In this document: one piece after another, positions 53,614-62,052 of the stretch
Position numbering within the stretch: the stretch's first letter is position 1
Layout of the letters: the number at the start of each line of letters is the position of its first letter
Origin: Micromonospora_G sp040676775
GTDB lineage: Bacteria; Actinomycetota; Actinomycetes; Mycobacteriales; Micromonosporaceae
DNA: 64,000 nt
Assembly: GCF_040676775.1 (NCBI RefSeq)
Contig: NZ_JBFAPP010000002.1
Span: 310,001-374,000, forward strand
Direction: 5' to 3'
Position numbers and translations under genes: made by a program
Notes under the pieces: model-generated
What the model saw: only the letters and a program-made list of their open reading frames with translations
Database searches by the model: none
What the model was told of the DNA's origin: nothing

Positions 53614-56016
53614 ATGCTGTCCGACGTGACCACCCCTCAAGATCTCGACGATCGGTTCCGGGAGGCGGTCGGCGGTCTGGTCGTACCCACCCCGGTACGC
53701 TCGGCCGACGGGCCGGTCCGCGACGGCACCACGCTCACCGGCGTACGTGCCATGGAGCTGTTCGACGCCCAGCTCACCAGCCGGCACCTCGACCTCGCCG
53801 CGCGCTGGCTGCGCAGCTTCGGTGAGGGCTTCTACACGATCGGTTCCGCCGGCCACGAGGGCAACGCCGCGGTGGCCGCCGCCGTACGCGCCACCGACCC
53901 TGCCCTGCTGCACTACCGCTCCGGTGCCTTCTACGCGGCCAGGATGGCCCAGGCTGCCGCCGTACCGGCGTTGGCGGGTGACGGTGACCGGGCCGACGAG
54001 GCTCCGGGCACGATGTTCGGTGATCCGATCGCGAACGCGGCTCGGGACGTGCTGCGCGGGATCGTCGCCTCGGTCGAGGAGCCGATCGCCGGTGGCCGGC
54101 ACAAGGTCTTCGGCAACGCCGCGCTCGACATCATCCCGACCACCTCCACCATCGCCTCCCACCTGCCCCGGGCGGTCGGTGTCGGCTTCGCCGTCGAACG
54201 CCTGCGCCGGGGCGCCGCCAACCCCGCAGCGCGGCACCGGGCCGGCAACCAGAGCCGGCTCACCGACGCCCGTACGGCTGCCGCCGAGGCACGAGCGGCC
54301 TGGCCGGCGGACGCGATAGTGGTCTGCTCGTTCGGGGACGCCTCGGTCAACCACGCCAGCGCCACGGCCGCGTTCAACACGGCGGGCTGGTGCGACCACA
54401 CCGGCCTGCGCATCCCCGTACTTTTCGTGTGCGAGGACAACGGGCTGGGGATCAGCGTCCGGTCACCGGACGGGTGGGTGGCCGCCGCGCTGTCCGCGAA
54501 GCCCGGCATCCGGTACTTCTCCGCCGACGGCTGCGACCTGGCCCAGGCGTACGACGTGGCCAGCGAGGCAGCAGCATGGGTACGCCGGCACCGGCGCCCG
54601 GCCGTCCTGCACCTGTCCACGGTGCGGCTGATGGGACACGCGGGGGCGGACGCCGAGGTGGCGTACCGGCCGGCGAGCGAGTTGCAGCGGGACCTCGGAC
54701 GGGACCCGCTGATCGGCACCGCCAAACTGATCGTGGAAGCGGGGCTCGCCACCCCGGAGCAGGTGATCGCGCGCTACGACGCGGTCGGCTGGCAGGTGCG
54801 CAAGGTCGCCGAGGAGGTGCTCGGCGAGGCCAAGCTGACCAGCGCCGCCGACATCGTCGCCCCGCTCGCCCCACGCCGGCCCGTACGCGTCTCCCGTACG
54901 GTCGCCGAGGCGGGGACCTGGGGGGCGGGGCCGGGGGCCGCCGCACGGGCTGCCGCGTTCGGTGACCGGCTGCCCGAGGCGGCGGGACCGCTGACCCTGG
55001 CACAGACCATCAACGCCGCCCTGGCCGACGGGATGCTCGACTACCCGGGGATGACCGTCTTCGGCGAGGACGTGGCCGCCAAGGGCGGGGTGTACGGGGT
55101 GACGAAGGGGCTGCGGGACCGCTTCGGCGCCTCCAGGGTCTTCGACACGCTGCTGGACGAGACGAGCGTGCTCGGGTTGGGGCTCGGTGCCGGGCTGGGC
55201 GGGATGCTGCCGGTCCCGGAGATCCAGTACCTGGCGTACCTGCACAACGCCGAGGACCAGTTGCGCGGCGAGGCCGCCACCATGCAGTTCTTCTCCAAGG
55301 GGGCCTACCGGAACCCGATGGTGGTACGGGTGGCGGGGCTGGCGTACCAGGAGGGGTTCGGCGGGCACTTCCACAACGACAACTCGGTTGCCGTACTCCG
55401 GGATGTTCCCGGTCTTGTGCTCGCGGTGCCGTCGCGGCCCGACGACGCCGCGCCGATGCTGCGCTCGTGCCTGGCCAGTGCCGCGGTCGACGGGACCGTC
55501 TGCGTCTTCCTGGAGCCGATCGCGCTCTACCACACGCGTGATCTTTACGCTGAGGGTGACGAGGAGTGGTTGGCGCCCTACCTGGGGCCGGGCGGCTGGG
55601 CCAGCGGACACGTGCCGATCGGCCGGGCCAGGGTCTACGGCGTAGGGTCGGCCGAAGACATCACGATCATCACTTTCGGTAACGGCGTACGCATGTCCCT
55701 GCGAGCCGCCTCCCGGCTGGCCGAGGAGGGCATCGGGACGCGGGTGGTAGACCTGCGGTGGCTGGCCCCGCTGCCGGTCGCGGACATCTTCCGGGAGGCT
55801 TCCGCCACTGGTCGGGTGCTGGTCGTGGACGAGACACGCCGGTCCGGAGGGGTCGGTGAGGGCGTGGTCGCCGGCCTGGTGGATGCTGGATATGTGGGTG
55901 TTGTGCGACGCGTTGCGTCAATTGACTCGTTTGTACCCTTAGGTCCGGCTGCGCGCGAGGTGCTGGTGTCCGAAGATGCCATTACCCAGGGTGCCCGTAC
56001 GCTGCTGGCACGGTAA
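53614..56016 (+). CDS. 2-oxoacid dehydrogenase E1, alpha and beta fused
   Basis: 800 residues. The first ~430 form E1-alpha: YTIGSAGHEGNAAVAAAVRA, then a ThDP motif CSFGDASVNHASATAAFNTA ending FVCEDNGLGISV. The rest is E1-beta: TLAQTINAALADGMLDYPGM, VFGEDVAAKGGVYGVTKGL, EIQYLAYLHNAEDQLRGEA and a transketolase C domain (VLVVDETRRSGGVGEGVVAG). It would decarboxylate a 2-oxo acid, perhaps branched-chain. The E2 and E3 partners are not adjacent. Confidence 0.88.
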   Translation: MLSDVTTPQDLDDRFREAVGGLVVPTPVRSADGPVRDGTTLTGVRAMELFDAQLTSRHLDLAARWLRSFGEGFYTIGSAGHEGNAAVAAAVRATDPALLHYRSGAFYAARMAQAAAVPALAGDGDRADEAPGTMFGDPIANAARDVLRGIVASVEEPIAGGRHKVFGNAALDIIPTTSTIASHLPRAVGVGFAVERLRRGAANPAARHRAGNQSRLTDARTAAAEARAAWPADAIVVCSFGDASVNHASATAAFNTAGWCDHTGLRIPVLFVCEDNGLGISVRSPDGWVAAALSAKPGIRYFSADGCDLAQAYDVASEAAAWVRRHRRPAVLHLSTVRLMGHAGADAEVAYRPASELQRDLGRDPLIGTAKLIVEAGLATPEQVIARYDAVGWQVRKVAEEVLGEAKLTSAADIVAPLAPRRPVRVSRTVAEAGTWGAGPGAAARAAAFGDRLPEAAGPLTLAQTINAALADGMLDYPGMTVFGEDVAAKGGVYGVTKGLRDRFGASRVFDTLLDETSVLGLGLGAGLGGMLPVPEIQYLAYLHNAEDQLRGEAATMQFFSKGAYRNPMVVRVAGLAYQEGFGGHFHNDNSVAVLRDVPGLVLAVPSRPDDAAPMLRSCLASAAVDGTVCVFLEPIALYHTRDLYAEGDEEWLAPYLGPGGWASGHVPIGRARVYGVGSAEDITIITFGNGVRMSLRAASRLAEEGIGTRVVDLRWLAPLPVADIFREASATGRVLVVDETRRSGGVGEGVVAGLVDAGYVGVVRRVASIDSFVPLGPAAREVLVSEDAITQGARTLLAR

Positions 56017-56127
56017 ATTCGCATCCACTCGGTGCGCCACTTGCGCCGGGCGGCACAACTGTGTGGACTTTGCCCTATCGGCACCGACTGGTGCCGGGGT
56101 GTAGCTGAGATGAGGAGGCACGCGACA

Positions 56128-56565
56128 GTGAGCGCGACCGCTGGTCAGGCCGCCGACGGAGTACGGAGCCTGGCGGACCGGTTCGGCATCGAGCCGGGCA
56201 TGGTCGTCATGGAGATGGGTTACGACGAGGATGTCGACCAGGAACTCCGTGACGCCCTGACCGACCGCTGCGGGGAGCTGGTCGACGAGGACACCGACGA
56301 GGTGGTGGACGCCGTACTGGTCTGGTACCGGGACGGCGACGGCGACCTTTTCGAGCTTCTCGTGGATGCCCTCGGCCCACTGGCCGACAACGGCGTGGTG
56401 TGGCTGTTGACGCCCAAGGCTGGACGTGACGGCCACGTCGAGCCGAGTGAGGTGAGTGAGTCGGCACCTACCGCCGGTCTCCAGCAGACCTCCACGATCA
56501 ACGCCGGCAAGGACTGGAGCGGGGCCCGTCTGGTCCTGCGCCGGGGAGCCAAAGTGAAGAAGTAG
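56128..56565 (+). CDS. DUF3052 family protein
   Basis: 145 residues from GTG 56128, nine bases after AGGAGG. The core LADRFGIEPGMVVMEMGYDE, then LVDALGPLADNGVVWLLTPK and a C-terminal LVLRRGAK, matches DUF3052, an actinobacterial family of unknown function. It is acidic, with no signal or membrane helix. Gene order with aceE and AhpE-type peroxiredoxin nearby is common in actinobacteria. Confidence 0.87.
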   Translation: MSATAGQAADGVRSLADRFGIEPGMVVMEMGYDEDVDQELRDALTDRCGELVDEDTDEVVDAVLVWYRDGDGDLFELLVDALGPLADNGVVWLLTPKAGRDGHVEPSEVSESAPTAGLQQTSTINAGKDWSGARLVLRRGAKVKK

Positions 56566-56656
56566 CGTCACCACCCAGTGCGGAGAAGGCGGGGTGCCGG
56601 TCGGGGGAGACCGGTGCTCGGTTGATCCGCGTGCCATTCGCGACAGGAGCCGATCC

Positions 56657-57121
56657 ATGCCGATCGAGGTTGGTGCCCAGGCGCCCGACTTCGTGCTGAA
56701 GGACCAGAACAACCAGGAGGTACGCCTCTCGGACTTCCGGGAACGGCGGACCGTACTGCTGGTCTTCTACCCACTGGCCTTCTCCGGCACCTGCCAGGGC
56801 GAGCTGTCCGAGGCACGCGACAACCTCGGCGAGTACGTCAACGACAACGTCCAGTTGTTGACGGTCAGCGTCGACTCGGTCTACAGCCACAAGGTCTGGT
56901 CCATCGAGCAGGGCTACGAGTTCCCGCTCCTGGCCGACTTCTGGCCGCACGGCGAGGTGGCCCAGGCGTACGGCGTCTTCAACGACGTCAAGGGGTACGC
57001 CAACCGGGGCACCTTCGTGATCGACAGGGCGGGCGTGGTCCGCTTCGCCGAGATGAACGCCCCCGGCGAAGCCCGCGACCAGGCAGGCTGGCGCAAGGCG
57101 CTGGCCGCGGCCACCGCCTGA
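56657..57121 (+). CDS. AhpE-type 1-Cys peroxiredoxin
   Basis: 154 residues from ATG 56657. The peroxidatic cysteine is Cys46 in YPLAFSGTCQGELSEARDN, the TxxC motif of the AhpE subgroup. No second conserved Cys exists, so it is a 1-Cys enzyme and needs an external thiol (mycothiol or mycoredoxin in actinobacteria). It reduces peroxides and peroxynitrite in the cytoplasm. Confidence 0.93.
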   Translation: MPIEVGAQAPDFVLKDQNNQEVRLSDFRERRTVLLVFYPLAFSGTCQGELSEARDNLGEYVNDNVQLLTVSVDSVYSHKVWSIEQGYEFPLLADFWPHGEVAQAYGVFNDVKGYANRGTFVIDRAGVVRFAEMNAPGEARDQAGWRKALAAATA

Positions 57122-57139
57122 CCAGGGTCTCAGCGTGGT

Positions 57140-57180
57140 CTTGGGAGGTTCCCCGCGTGGGGATGCGGGGAGCTTCCAAG
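57140..57180 (+). terminator. imperfect hairpin after the peroxiredoxin gene
   Basis: CTTGG...TTCCCCGC pairs with GCGGGG...CCAAG with a few mismatches and a GTGGGGAT loop, starting 19 bp after the stop. ATCT follows. It is a likely terminator. Confidence 0.5.
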
Positions 57181-57272
57181 ATCTAAACTCCGGGGTACGC
57201 CGCCTCAGGTGACCCGGAACCACGCGGCAGGGTAAGCTTGCCGCCGCCGGACGCTGCACGTACGAGCGTTCC

Positions 57273-57344
57273 GGGCGCGTAGCTCAGTGGGAGAGCACTC
57301 GCCTTACAAGCGAGGGGTCGCAGGTTCGAAACCTGCCGCGCCCA
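57273..57344 (+). tRNA. tRNA-Val (anticodon TAC)
   Basis: Full cloverleaf of 72 nt: acceptor GGGCGCG/CGCGCCC, D arm GCTC...GAGC, anticodon loop CTTACAA (TAC), and T arm GCAGG-TTCGAAA-CCTGC. The 3' CCA is encoded (57345-57347). The accessory region starts just after it, making it a plausible integration site. Confidence 0.95.
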
Positions 57345-57347
57345 CCA

Positions 57348-57631
57348 CCTCAACAGGGACGCGATGGGCCGCAGGATTATCGGCGGCGTGCATCATCTCA
57401 ATTCATCCTAGAAGCAGTCCGGCGCCCCGCTTGGTGATGTCCTTGAGTTGGCTCTGAGCCGAGGAAGACAGACGAGACGGTGCAGGGCAACCTTCCCGGC
57501 TGTGTGGGACGTCAGGATTGGAGTTCGCTGGGCACCCTGTAACCCAACCCTGAGCACCCCGAGCTATAACCACGGGGTATAGCTGGGCAGGTTCCAATTC
57601 GGGCAGATGAAGGCACAGACCGAGTGGCCAC
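57348..57631. other. gene-free stretch after the tRNA
   Basis: About 280 bp of lower-G+C DNA without a convincing gene. It contains an inverted repeat based on AGCTATA and TATAGCT (57560-57584). No copy of the tRNA 3' end is seen. Confidence 0.45.
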
Positions 57632-58003
57632 ATGCCACCAATGAGCCTGCTTCAAACTGGCCTGACGGGCAGATCTCACGTACGGACATGGAAGGACATG
57701 AGCTGTGTCCCCGGAGCAACCAAGGAGGGTCAGGCCGATTTCGTCCCGGCAAACCGCCGTAAGGCCGTAGGTTGGGATTCGAGCAAACGGGCAGCGCGTG
57801 AGCTGCGCGGGATGGGCCAGCGGGAAGGGTTACGCGATACGCCAACCGTCGAGGCGACCGAAAAGGCGAGATACCGGCATGAAAGTGGGCGATTTGCCAT
57901 CACGGACTCCGTTTATCGTCGCCTTTACTGCCTGGCCTATGGGGCTGAGCCACGCGACCTGTTCGGAGAGCTGCCCGCAGGCCGGAACAATTGCTGTCAT
58001 TGA
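57632..58003 (+). CDS. possible XRE-like regulator or remnant
   Basis: 123 residues at most. The C-terminal half reads as the end of an XRE-type HTH regulator (KARYRHESGRFAITDSVYRR, LYCLAYGAEPRDLFGELP, where RHESG and DLFGE are typical). The helix-turn-helix itself is poor (ARELRGMGQREGLRDTPTVE), the N-terminal 40 residues look like non-coding sequence, and codon use is not that of the host. It may be a decayed regulator of the accessory region. Confidence 0.4.
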   Translation: MPPMSLLQTGLTGRSHVRTWKDMSCVPGATKEGQADFVPANRRKAVGWDSSKRAARELRGMGQREGLRDTPTVEATEKARYRHESGRFAITDSVYRRLYCLAYGAEPRDLFGELPAGRNNCCH

Positions 58004-58127
58004 CACTTCGCCATCTCTGCGCAGTAGTCAGGCGCCGATTTAAGTAATCTAAGCATCGCCGCGCGGCCAGAGTAGATGCTGCGCCGGACACCGGGCCGTC
58101 TTCAGTGAATGAGTCGATGGCAGGAAC

Positions 58128-59075
58128 TCAAATGAGGTCTTCGAATTTCTTCCGATAGTAGTCTGCCCAACTGCCGCCGAAGTCGAGGACCCCTAAGAAT
58201 GCCATAGGCGCGCGATGCTTGAAATTGCGCAGCGTGACGGGCGAGCCATCAAATTGGGTCGACAGGAGGTGCATCAAGTATTCAGGTATCCAATGTTTTC
58301 CTAAAAGTCGCTGTGACTGCCCGGCGGAGTAGACTCGCCGCAGGCGGTCTTTAACTCTTCGCTCCAAGTTAGCGTGTTCCGAGGTAGGGAGTTGAGACTT
58401 CGACAGAATCACTTGCCTCGTTTGCGCTACCTCAGCCTCTATGGGAGGTCCGAACAACCCGTCGTTGACTACAGACTTTTTAGTGGTACCCACATGACAG
58501 AAAGCCCGATGTGCTGCGGCAAGACAACACAACTCGATCCAGTCCAACCAGATATGGGAAAGTTCGGTGGCCCAGTTGGCGTTTCGGCTGGCAAACGCTC
58601 GTGCACTGTCACCGTCTAGAGATGCCGCACGGCCAATTGCCTGCGCGAAGTCGCTATAGATGTACGCGCACGATTCGGCATCGGCCATTGGTGTATAAAT
58701 AACATGACGTGACCGGCGTGTCGACTTCGCGATGTCGTCAACGTCTCTGTCTATGCAGAAGGCAATCGAACGTCGGCCGCCAGAATTAGTCACGGAAAGC
58801 GAGTCAGACTTTTTGTACTCCTCGTACACTGCCATAACCGCCGTCTTTCCTCCGGTGGTTCTTTCTTCGCCGGACGCCGCAACGCGCCGGGTGATCTGCT
58901 CTATTAGCCATACTTGGTAGCCGCGCTCGGTAACGTAACTGCTGGATGCGGCGACTCCCTCGTAGAATGAGGTATCGAAGTCTCGCCCCTCCACCACGAT
59001 AAATAGGGCAGCTTCTTTTGACATCCGGACACGCTTCGCGAAACCCCCTGGGGTATAGGAAAGTTTACGGTTCAA
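58128..59075 (-). CDS. DUF4435/TOPRIM-like protein, PARIS AriB-like effector
   Basis: 315 residues from TTG 59075. Its TTG overlaps the ATPase stop (TTGA). The N-terminal TOPRIM-like acidic residues are visible: Glu29 in LFIVVEGRDFDTSFYE and Asp109/Asp111 in AFCIDRDVDD, followed by Glu134 in YTPMADAESCAYI. This matches DUF4435, whose best known member is AriB, the effector nuclease of the PARIS defence system that is released by AriA when phage anti-restriction proteins appear. Length (~300) and order also fit. Codon use is low-GC compared with the rest of the window. Confidence 0.7.
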   Translation of the reverse strand: MNRKLSYTPGGFAKRVRMSKEAALFIVVEGRDFDTSFYEGVAASSSYVTERGYQVWLIEQITRRVAASGEERTTGGKTAVMAVYEEYKKSDSLSVTNSGGRRSIAFCIDRDVDDIAKSTRRSRHVIYTPMADAESCAYIYSDFAQAIGRAASLDGDSARAFASRNANWATELSHIWLDWIELCCLAAAHRAFCHVGTTKKSVVNDGLFGPPIEAEVAQTRQVILSKSQLPTSEHANLERRVKDRLRRVYSAGQSQRLLGKHWIPEYLMHLLSTQFDGSPVTLRNFKHRAPMAFLGVLDFGGSWADYYRKKFEDLI

Positions 59076-60253
59076 AGCTCAAACACCTTATGATTGTCCA
59101 CATTTGCCATCACCTCTGGTGAATGGGTCGCTAGGATTAGCTGGGCATCTGGGTTGATTAGGTGCATGAATGAGACAAGCTTGTTTTGCCAGTCGACGTG
59201 TAGGGATAGTTCGGGTTCGTCGATGAGAATCGCGTTGGAGCGAGCGGCAAGACATTCGAGTAAGAGTCGAACGATCTGCTTCTCGCCACTTGAGAGGGAT
59301 TCGAGGGGGATGCGTTCATCGCCAATTCTCACCCCGAGACCTTGTCGGGGATCCAAAATCAGTCGCTTGTTCCGTGGGAATAGTGCCGCAAACATCTCTA
59401 TCAAGCGCTGTTGAGGCGCCTGCGCCACGTTGATTAAGTGCTGGATCTCCGAAATTCGTGTTACGACATCTTGTAACAGAGGGTTCCTCTCGTAATTCTC
59501 AACGAATTTCCCAGGCGAAGCGAGCTGGGGAGCGATTCGTTGTCCCTCGAAGAACGAGGTCACCAGTTCGTATGCAATTTCGCTAGGAATAACAGCTCGC
59601 GAACGAGGCCGAGATCGTTCACCGCTAAGAACCGCTGAAAGCACTTCAGCCAGGCCCTGTTCCTGAACTTGCCTAATACGGATAAGTGCCGCGTTGCTGT
59701 AGTCTCGCCAAAGTGCTGTTGTTTGTCGGGCAAATTCCTCGTCAATGATTGTTTCATTTAGCAGGCCGGTCGATTCGCGAGGTGGGACGCCGTGCCGGTA
59801 ACCCGCGTGTGCGAGATCCGTCATCCTGGAAATTGGGAGGTAGCCGTGAGGAAAGGCGCGGTCATGTCTGGGATCCGGAGTGGTTTTCCACTGAAGCTTG
59901 CGAGAAACCTCGGCAAGAAAAGCGCGTTTCTCCTCCTCGGAGACTTTTTCTTCTTCCATGAATGCCCAAAACTCTTGCTCATCGGATGTCAGGTCGCTTT
60001 GCCGCGCTGCCTTCCTGACCGTCCGTGTCACCGATTTTCCGTTGTGCTCAAACGTGATTTCTGCGGAGCGAAAGGGAACTCTGGCAATGCTGCTAGGGTT
60101 GCCCGTCAGGGCGCTATGGAGAATCTTGAGGAATGAGGTTTTTCCTGACCCATTCATGCCCCAGAACACGTTGAGGTCGCGGTGAAATACGATGTGGACG
60201 TTGCCGGGCCTGCCAGCAAGTCCGGAAACCTTCGCTTCTAGCAGCTTCGCCAC
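59072..60253 (-). CDS. AAA (ABC/OLD-like) ATPase, PARIS AriA-like sensor
   Basis: 393 residues from GTG 60253. Walker A is GMNGSGKTS (32-40), the ABC-type signature LSSGEKQIV (320-328), Walker B AILIDEPELS (Asp345, Glu346), and the switch His377 in LATHSPEV. The middle (about 100-300) is helical with a basic/charged region. This is the AAA_15/OLD-like ATPase pattern of AriA, and it is translated with the DUF4435 gene downstream, as in PARIS. AriA senses the trigger, holds AriB, and releases it. Family fit is good, but actinobacterial relatives could be a distinct system. Confidence 0.75.
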   Translation of the reverse strand: MAKLLEAKVSGLAGRPGNVHIVFHRDLNVFWGMNGSGKTSFLKILHSALTGNPSSIARVPFRSAEITFEHNGKSVTRTVRKAARQSDLTSDEQEFWAFMEEEKVSEEEKRAFLAEVSRKLQWKTTPDPRHDRAFPHGYLPISRMTDLAHAGYRHGVPPRESTGLLNETIIDEEFARQTTALWRDYSNAALIRIRQVQEQGLAEVLSAVLSGERSRPRSRAVIPSEIAYELVTSFFEGQRIAPQLASPGKFVENYERNPLLQDVVTRISEIQHLINVAQAPQQRLIEMFAALFPRNKRLILDPRQGLGVRIGDERIPLESLSSGEKQIVRLLLECLAARSNAILIDEPELSLHVDWQNKLVSFMHLINPDAQLILATHSPEVMANVDNHKVFEL

Positions 60254-60479
60254 TGTTCCTGCATCCTTGGCTGTTTTGGTAAGGGCTTCGGTTAGTCAAT
60301 CCTCAGTTATTCAATCACCTGGCGAACTGTCCCTAAGGTACCGCTCGGAACAACGGAGCACCTAGCCTTCCATAGCAGCCGGCTCCGTCGCTACGACCGT
60401 AGGTTCGAGCGAATCGTCAGCTATACGACAGTCCCGGCAGTCCATGGGTCGCATCCGCGTCGCGAAGGAGAAATCCAGC
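60254..60479. promoter_or_regulatory. upstream region of the ATPase-DUF4435 operon
   Basis: The gap lies between the ATPase start and the decayed GntR gene and must contain the operon promoter for the minus strand. An AT-rich part lies at 60285-60320 (GTTAGTCAATCCTCAGTTAT). No clear operator was seen. Confidence 0.35.
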
Positions 60480-61114
60480 GCGTTCACGTAGACGGCGAAC
60501 GCATCACCTGTCGCACCGTGTTGTCCCGCCCGACCCATCCGCTATTTGTGCTGCTCAGCGCCTTGATCGGCGTGGTCTTGAAACAGGCAAGGGCAGCGCA
60601 GTCTACGTGTCGGCGTTGTCTCAATCGGTGCTGACCTCGGAACCAGACCAGTTCGACGGGTTCGCCGTCGAGCAGGAGCGACTGGTGTCGCATCACCACG
60701 GGCTCGCCCTTGTTGATGCCGAATGCTGCGGCGACCTGCATCGGAGCGGGCCGTTCGTCCACCGCGATGAGCTGGCTCGAACCGGTCTGTCCGTTCCGGC
60801 TCGGGTCGTTGACCCACGGGTACGGCTGGCCGTCCGGTGCCGGGCGCGGGTAGTGGTCGCTTCGGATCACGTACGGGGCGTTGGCTGGTGGCGAAGACGC
60901 CTCGTCCGGTCTGGCCTTCGACAAGGCCTTCGTCTTTCAGGATGCGTAGCGCTCGCTGCACGGTTTGGTTGGTGACGCCGTACTGCTTGGTGAGTGCGGC
61001 GGTCGCCGGGAGTTGTTCGCCGGGTGCGAGGTCTCCGGACAGGATGAGGGCGCGCAGGTCCGCTGCGATCTGTTGCTGTCGATCGCGGGTCTGCTCGCCC
61101 GTGGGCTCAGTCAT
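60480..61114 (-). pseudogene. GntR-family regulator, frameshifted
   Basis: The N-terminal GntR HTH is intact (QQIAADLRALILSGDLAPGE, then GVTNQTVQRALRILKDEGLV). At a four-base G run on the + strand (60875-60878) the frame breaks. The UTRA effector domain goes on in another frame with APYVIRSDHYPRPAPDGQPY and later PVVMRHQSLLLDGEPVELVW, then is lost after VELVW. At least two lesions are present, so it is very probably non-functional unless the HTH part alone is used. Relatives are KorSA/TraR-like regulators of integrating elements. Confidence 0.72.
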
Positions 61115-61652
61115 CGGGGGATACCTGCATCTGGTAGGTGAAGCCGGGGGACAGTCGAGAGACAGTGTGGGTCACGACGTACTCGACTGGTGTGCCGTCT
61201 GTGTTCCGGCTCAGTCGCCTCATCACGAGCAGAGGTTCGTCCGCGTCGACACCGAGCAGTCTCCGTTCCGCCTCGGTCGGTTGGCGGGCGGTGATGTGCT
61301 CGGTGACCACGGCTGCCGCGTGTCCGAGCTGCGCGAGCACGCCGATGGCGCCGTCCCGGATCTTCCGGTTCTCGGCGAGCGGAGTGCCGCCGGCCAGCCA
61401 GAACGGGTAGTAGGAGTCGGCCAGCTCCACTGGCTGGTCGTCCTCCAGGATCAGCCGGCGCCGGACCACAGCTCGACCCTCCTCGCCCAGGTTGAGGGCG
61501 GTGCGGATGGGCGCTTCGGGGGTCAGTGTCTCAATGCCCAGGAGTTGCTGGGTGCCAGCACGGCCACGAGCCGCAGCCTCGTTCGCCCACGCATCGCCGG
61601 TTCCGGGCGTGACGTAGGGGTCGGACGTGCTGGTCCAGCGCGGGGTGCTCAT
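61107..61652 (-). CDS. UTRA-domain protein without HTH
   Basis: 181 residues from ATG 61652. It consists of a UTRA effector domain: QQLLGIETLTPEAPIRTALN, DSYYPFWLAGGTPLAENRKI, HITARQPTEAERRLLGVDAD and a final VEYVVTHTVSRLSPGFTYQM. The N-terminal GntR helix-turn-helix is missing, and it overlaps the HTH gene downstream by 8 bp. It may be the effector half of a split regulator or a paralogue of the decayed one. Confidence 0.78.
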   Translation of the reverse strand: MSTPRWTSTSDPYVTPGTGDAWANEAAARGRAGTQQLLGIETLTPEAPIRTALNLGEEGRAVVRRRLILEDDQPVELADSYYPFWLAGGTPLAENRKIRDGAIGVLAQLGHAAAVVTEHITARQPTEAERRLLGVDADEPLLVMRRLSRNTDGTPVEYVVTHTVSRLSPGFTYQMQVSPDD

Positions 61653-62052
61653 CGCTACTACCTACAGAGGTGGCCCTCGATCATGTTGCCCGATGCCGAG
61701 GCCGCGCAGTCGGGGAATTGCCGGGGGAGTGCGGGGGGTGCGGTTACTGCGCCTCCGGCTGGAATCCCCCCCGGCCCCGGTATGCCCGGTGAGGCCAGCG
61801 CCGCCTGTCGCCAGTGGATCGTGGGTGGTTGAGGTGGGATGCCACCCGCCCCCATGCACTTGCCGGAGCCGAGCAGGCCATCGCCCGAGGCGCCAGCGTC
61901 CGTCCGGGCGTCAAAGTCCGCTTGTCATGGCGCCCCGGACGCCGGCCCGCTCCACAAAGTGCGGGTCGACGGCGTACGGGATGGCTTCGACTGGCGGAAG
62001 GTTCGTAACGTCGGAGGTCTTGACCAATCAACGATGGTGGCTGGGGAGACCT

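Noticed and set aside
57403..57633. Minus-strand open frame of 76 codons after the tRNA
   Set aside because: No ribosome site, no codon bias and no recognisable domain.
60484..60924. Separate small gene beside the GntR gene
   Set aside because: It is the frameshifted UTRA part of the same regulator; it has no own start signals.
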